In this document: one piece after another, positions 63,323 to 64,000 of the stretch
How positions within the stretch are numbered: the first letter of the stretch is position 1
Layout: every line of letters starts with the position of its first letter
Assembly (NCBI RefSeq): GCF_001039355.2
Contig: NW_019776068.1
Span: forward strand, 613,065 to 677,064
Direction: 5' to 3'
Source: Lingula anatina
Lineage: Eukaryota; Brachiopoda; Lingulata; Lingulida; Lingulidae
Length of the DNA stretch: 64,000 nt
The notes under the pieces: generated by a model
Seen by the model: the letters and a program-made list of their open reading frames with translations, nothing else
The model's database searches: none
What the model was told of the DNA's origin: nothing
Position numbers and translations under genes: made by a program

Positions 63323-64000
63323 CTAGACTTCATAGGTTGCTTTCATGCGGATGCTGTGCAGAATCTCGTTGAGCTCCTGAAAATATAAAATAATGTTTAC
63401 AACTTTGAACTAAACAGACAGGATCTCTACATTCTAATATTGCATGTAATATCTCAGGGCACAGGGCACATATAAATGATCACAAATGGAATGGCGTGCA
63501 CGTTTATTAACTAGTCTGATGTTCAGGTTCAGCTAGCGCAAAACCAAAATTATGATCTGGAATAAGTTAATAGTATAACTAATTGAGGGCTCTCGTTAAA
63601 AAAAGTAACCTTGATAGCACAACCCTTTTCATTTGCAGGGTGGGTGAGGTTATTGTTACGACCGTTTATATATTCCTTTTGATATTAAAAGTTATAACAC
63701 GTGTTGTAGTATATGTTGACGCATCTCAGAGAAAGAGATCATTTACAAATTCTCTTCGAAAATTATAACAAATATATTGCACATATATAATAAGTTTTCA
63801 TACAGTGAACCGTGTAATGGATGGACAACACACGGCACAATGGAGACAACAGGCTGTGTAAAATATGTATCTGTCAATCATTGTGCAATGAGCACTCGAA
63901 ATCCTTGGATCAGAAGCTCAGAACGGTGACAAGCATCATCCAATTAATTAGTTTGGCTGGTAATACTTACGTTTAAACACGCACGACATTTTAAATTAGG
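63323..64000 (-). CDS. C-terminal two coding exons of an unidentified gene (partial)
   Basis: Terminal exon 63376-63323 follows a good 3' splice site (TATTTTCAG) and reads ELNEILHSIRMKATYEV then TAG. The exon before it runs from beyond the window to 63971 and ends at a strong donor, GTAAGTATTA. Only one of its three frames is open over the visible 30 bases (PNLKCRACLN), and that frame joins the terminal exon in phase 0. Splice sites, matching phase and a nearby AATAAA together support a real gene end. CRAC includes a CxxC pair. I do not recognise the protein from these 27 residues; the rest lies to the right. Confidence 0.6.

Overview
The window is nuclear DNA from a marine invertebrate animal. 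The evidence is spliced genes with GT-AG introns, metazoan-type receptor tyrosine phosphatase and DUR3-like transporter genes, AT-rich intergenic DNA full of short dispersed repeats, and strong sequence polymorphism. The phylum cannot be fixed from the sequence; a lophotrochozoan, ambulacrarian or lancelet would all fit.

Gene layout. Positions 184-9825 (+) hold the 3' part of a LAR-type receptor protein tyrosine phosphatase (18 exons), with a long 3' UTR to about 12080. Two tandem DUR3-like urea/solute symporter genes follow on the minus strand: copy A at 14924-19130 and copy B at 26092-30514. They have eight coding exons each, with identical exon lengths except the last, and a shared 5' UTR splice site 16 nt before the ATG. 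LAR and DUR3 A are convergent. At the right edge (63260-64000, -) are the last two coding exons of an unidentified gene.

Repeat and assembly layout. From about 30.5 to 63.2 kb I see no intact gene. A decayed coding-like stretch lies at 35554-36381. Six single N characters look like contig joins. At three of them (23175, 39867, 48912) the sequence after the N repeats the sequence before it, over about 0.6, 1.95 and 7.5 kb. The 41442-48906 and 48914-56685 copies differ by SNPs, a 173-bp retroposon-like insertion, a GC/CA-rich insertion, a microsatellite expansion and a roughly 400-bp inversion. The simplest reading is two haplotypes placed in tandem by the assembly. Other repeats are a TTAA-flanked element of about 0.9 kb with 17-bp inverted ends, a TA-flanked MITE, a foldback repeat, a 35-bp minisatellite and a pure 795-base A run.

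Most interesting signal. At 48793-48831 (+) there is a complete hammerhead ribozyme motif, with all three stems and the full catalytic core, of the short-stem-III kind known from Penelope-like retroelements and retrozymes. The paired copy near 56580 has lost the CTGACG core and the 5' strand of stem I by a small deletion. Other points are an Ig-like domain on a symmetrical phase 1-1 exon inside the membrane-proximal part of LAR, a GC-AG intron in LAR, exon-confined near-identity between the DUR3 copies, and a conserved cysteine cluster in a DUR3 loop.
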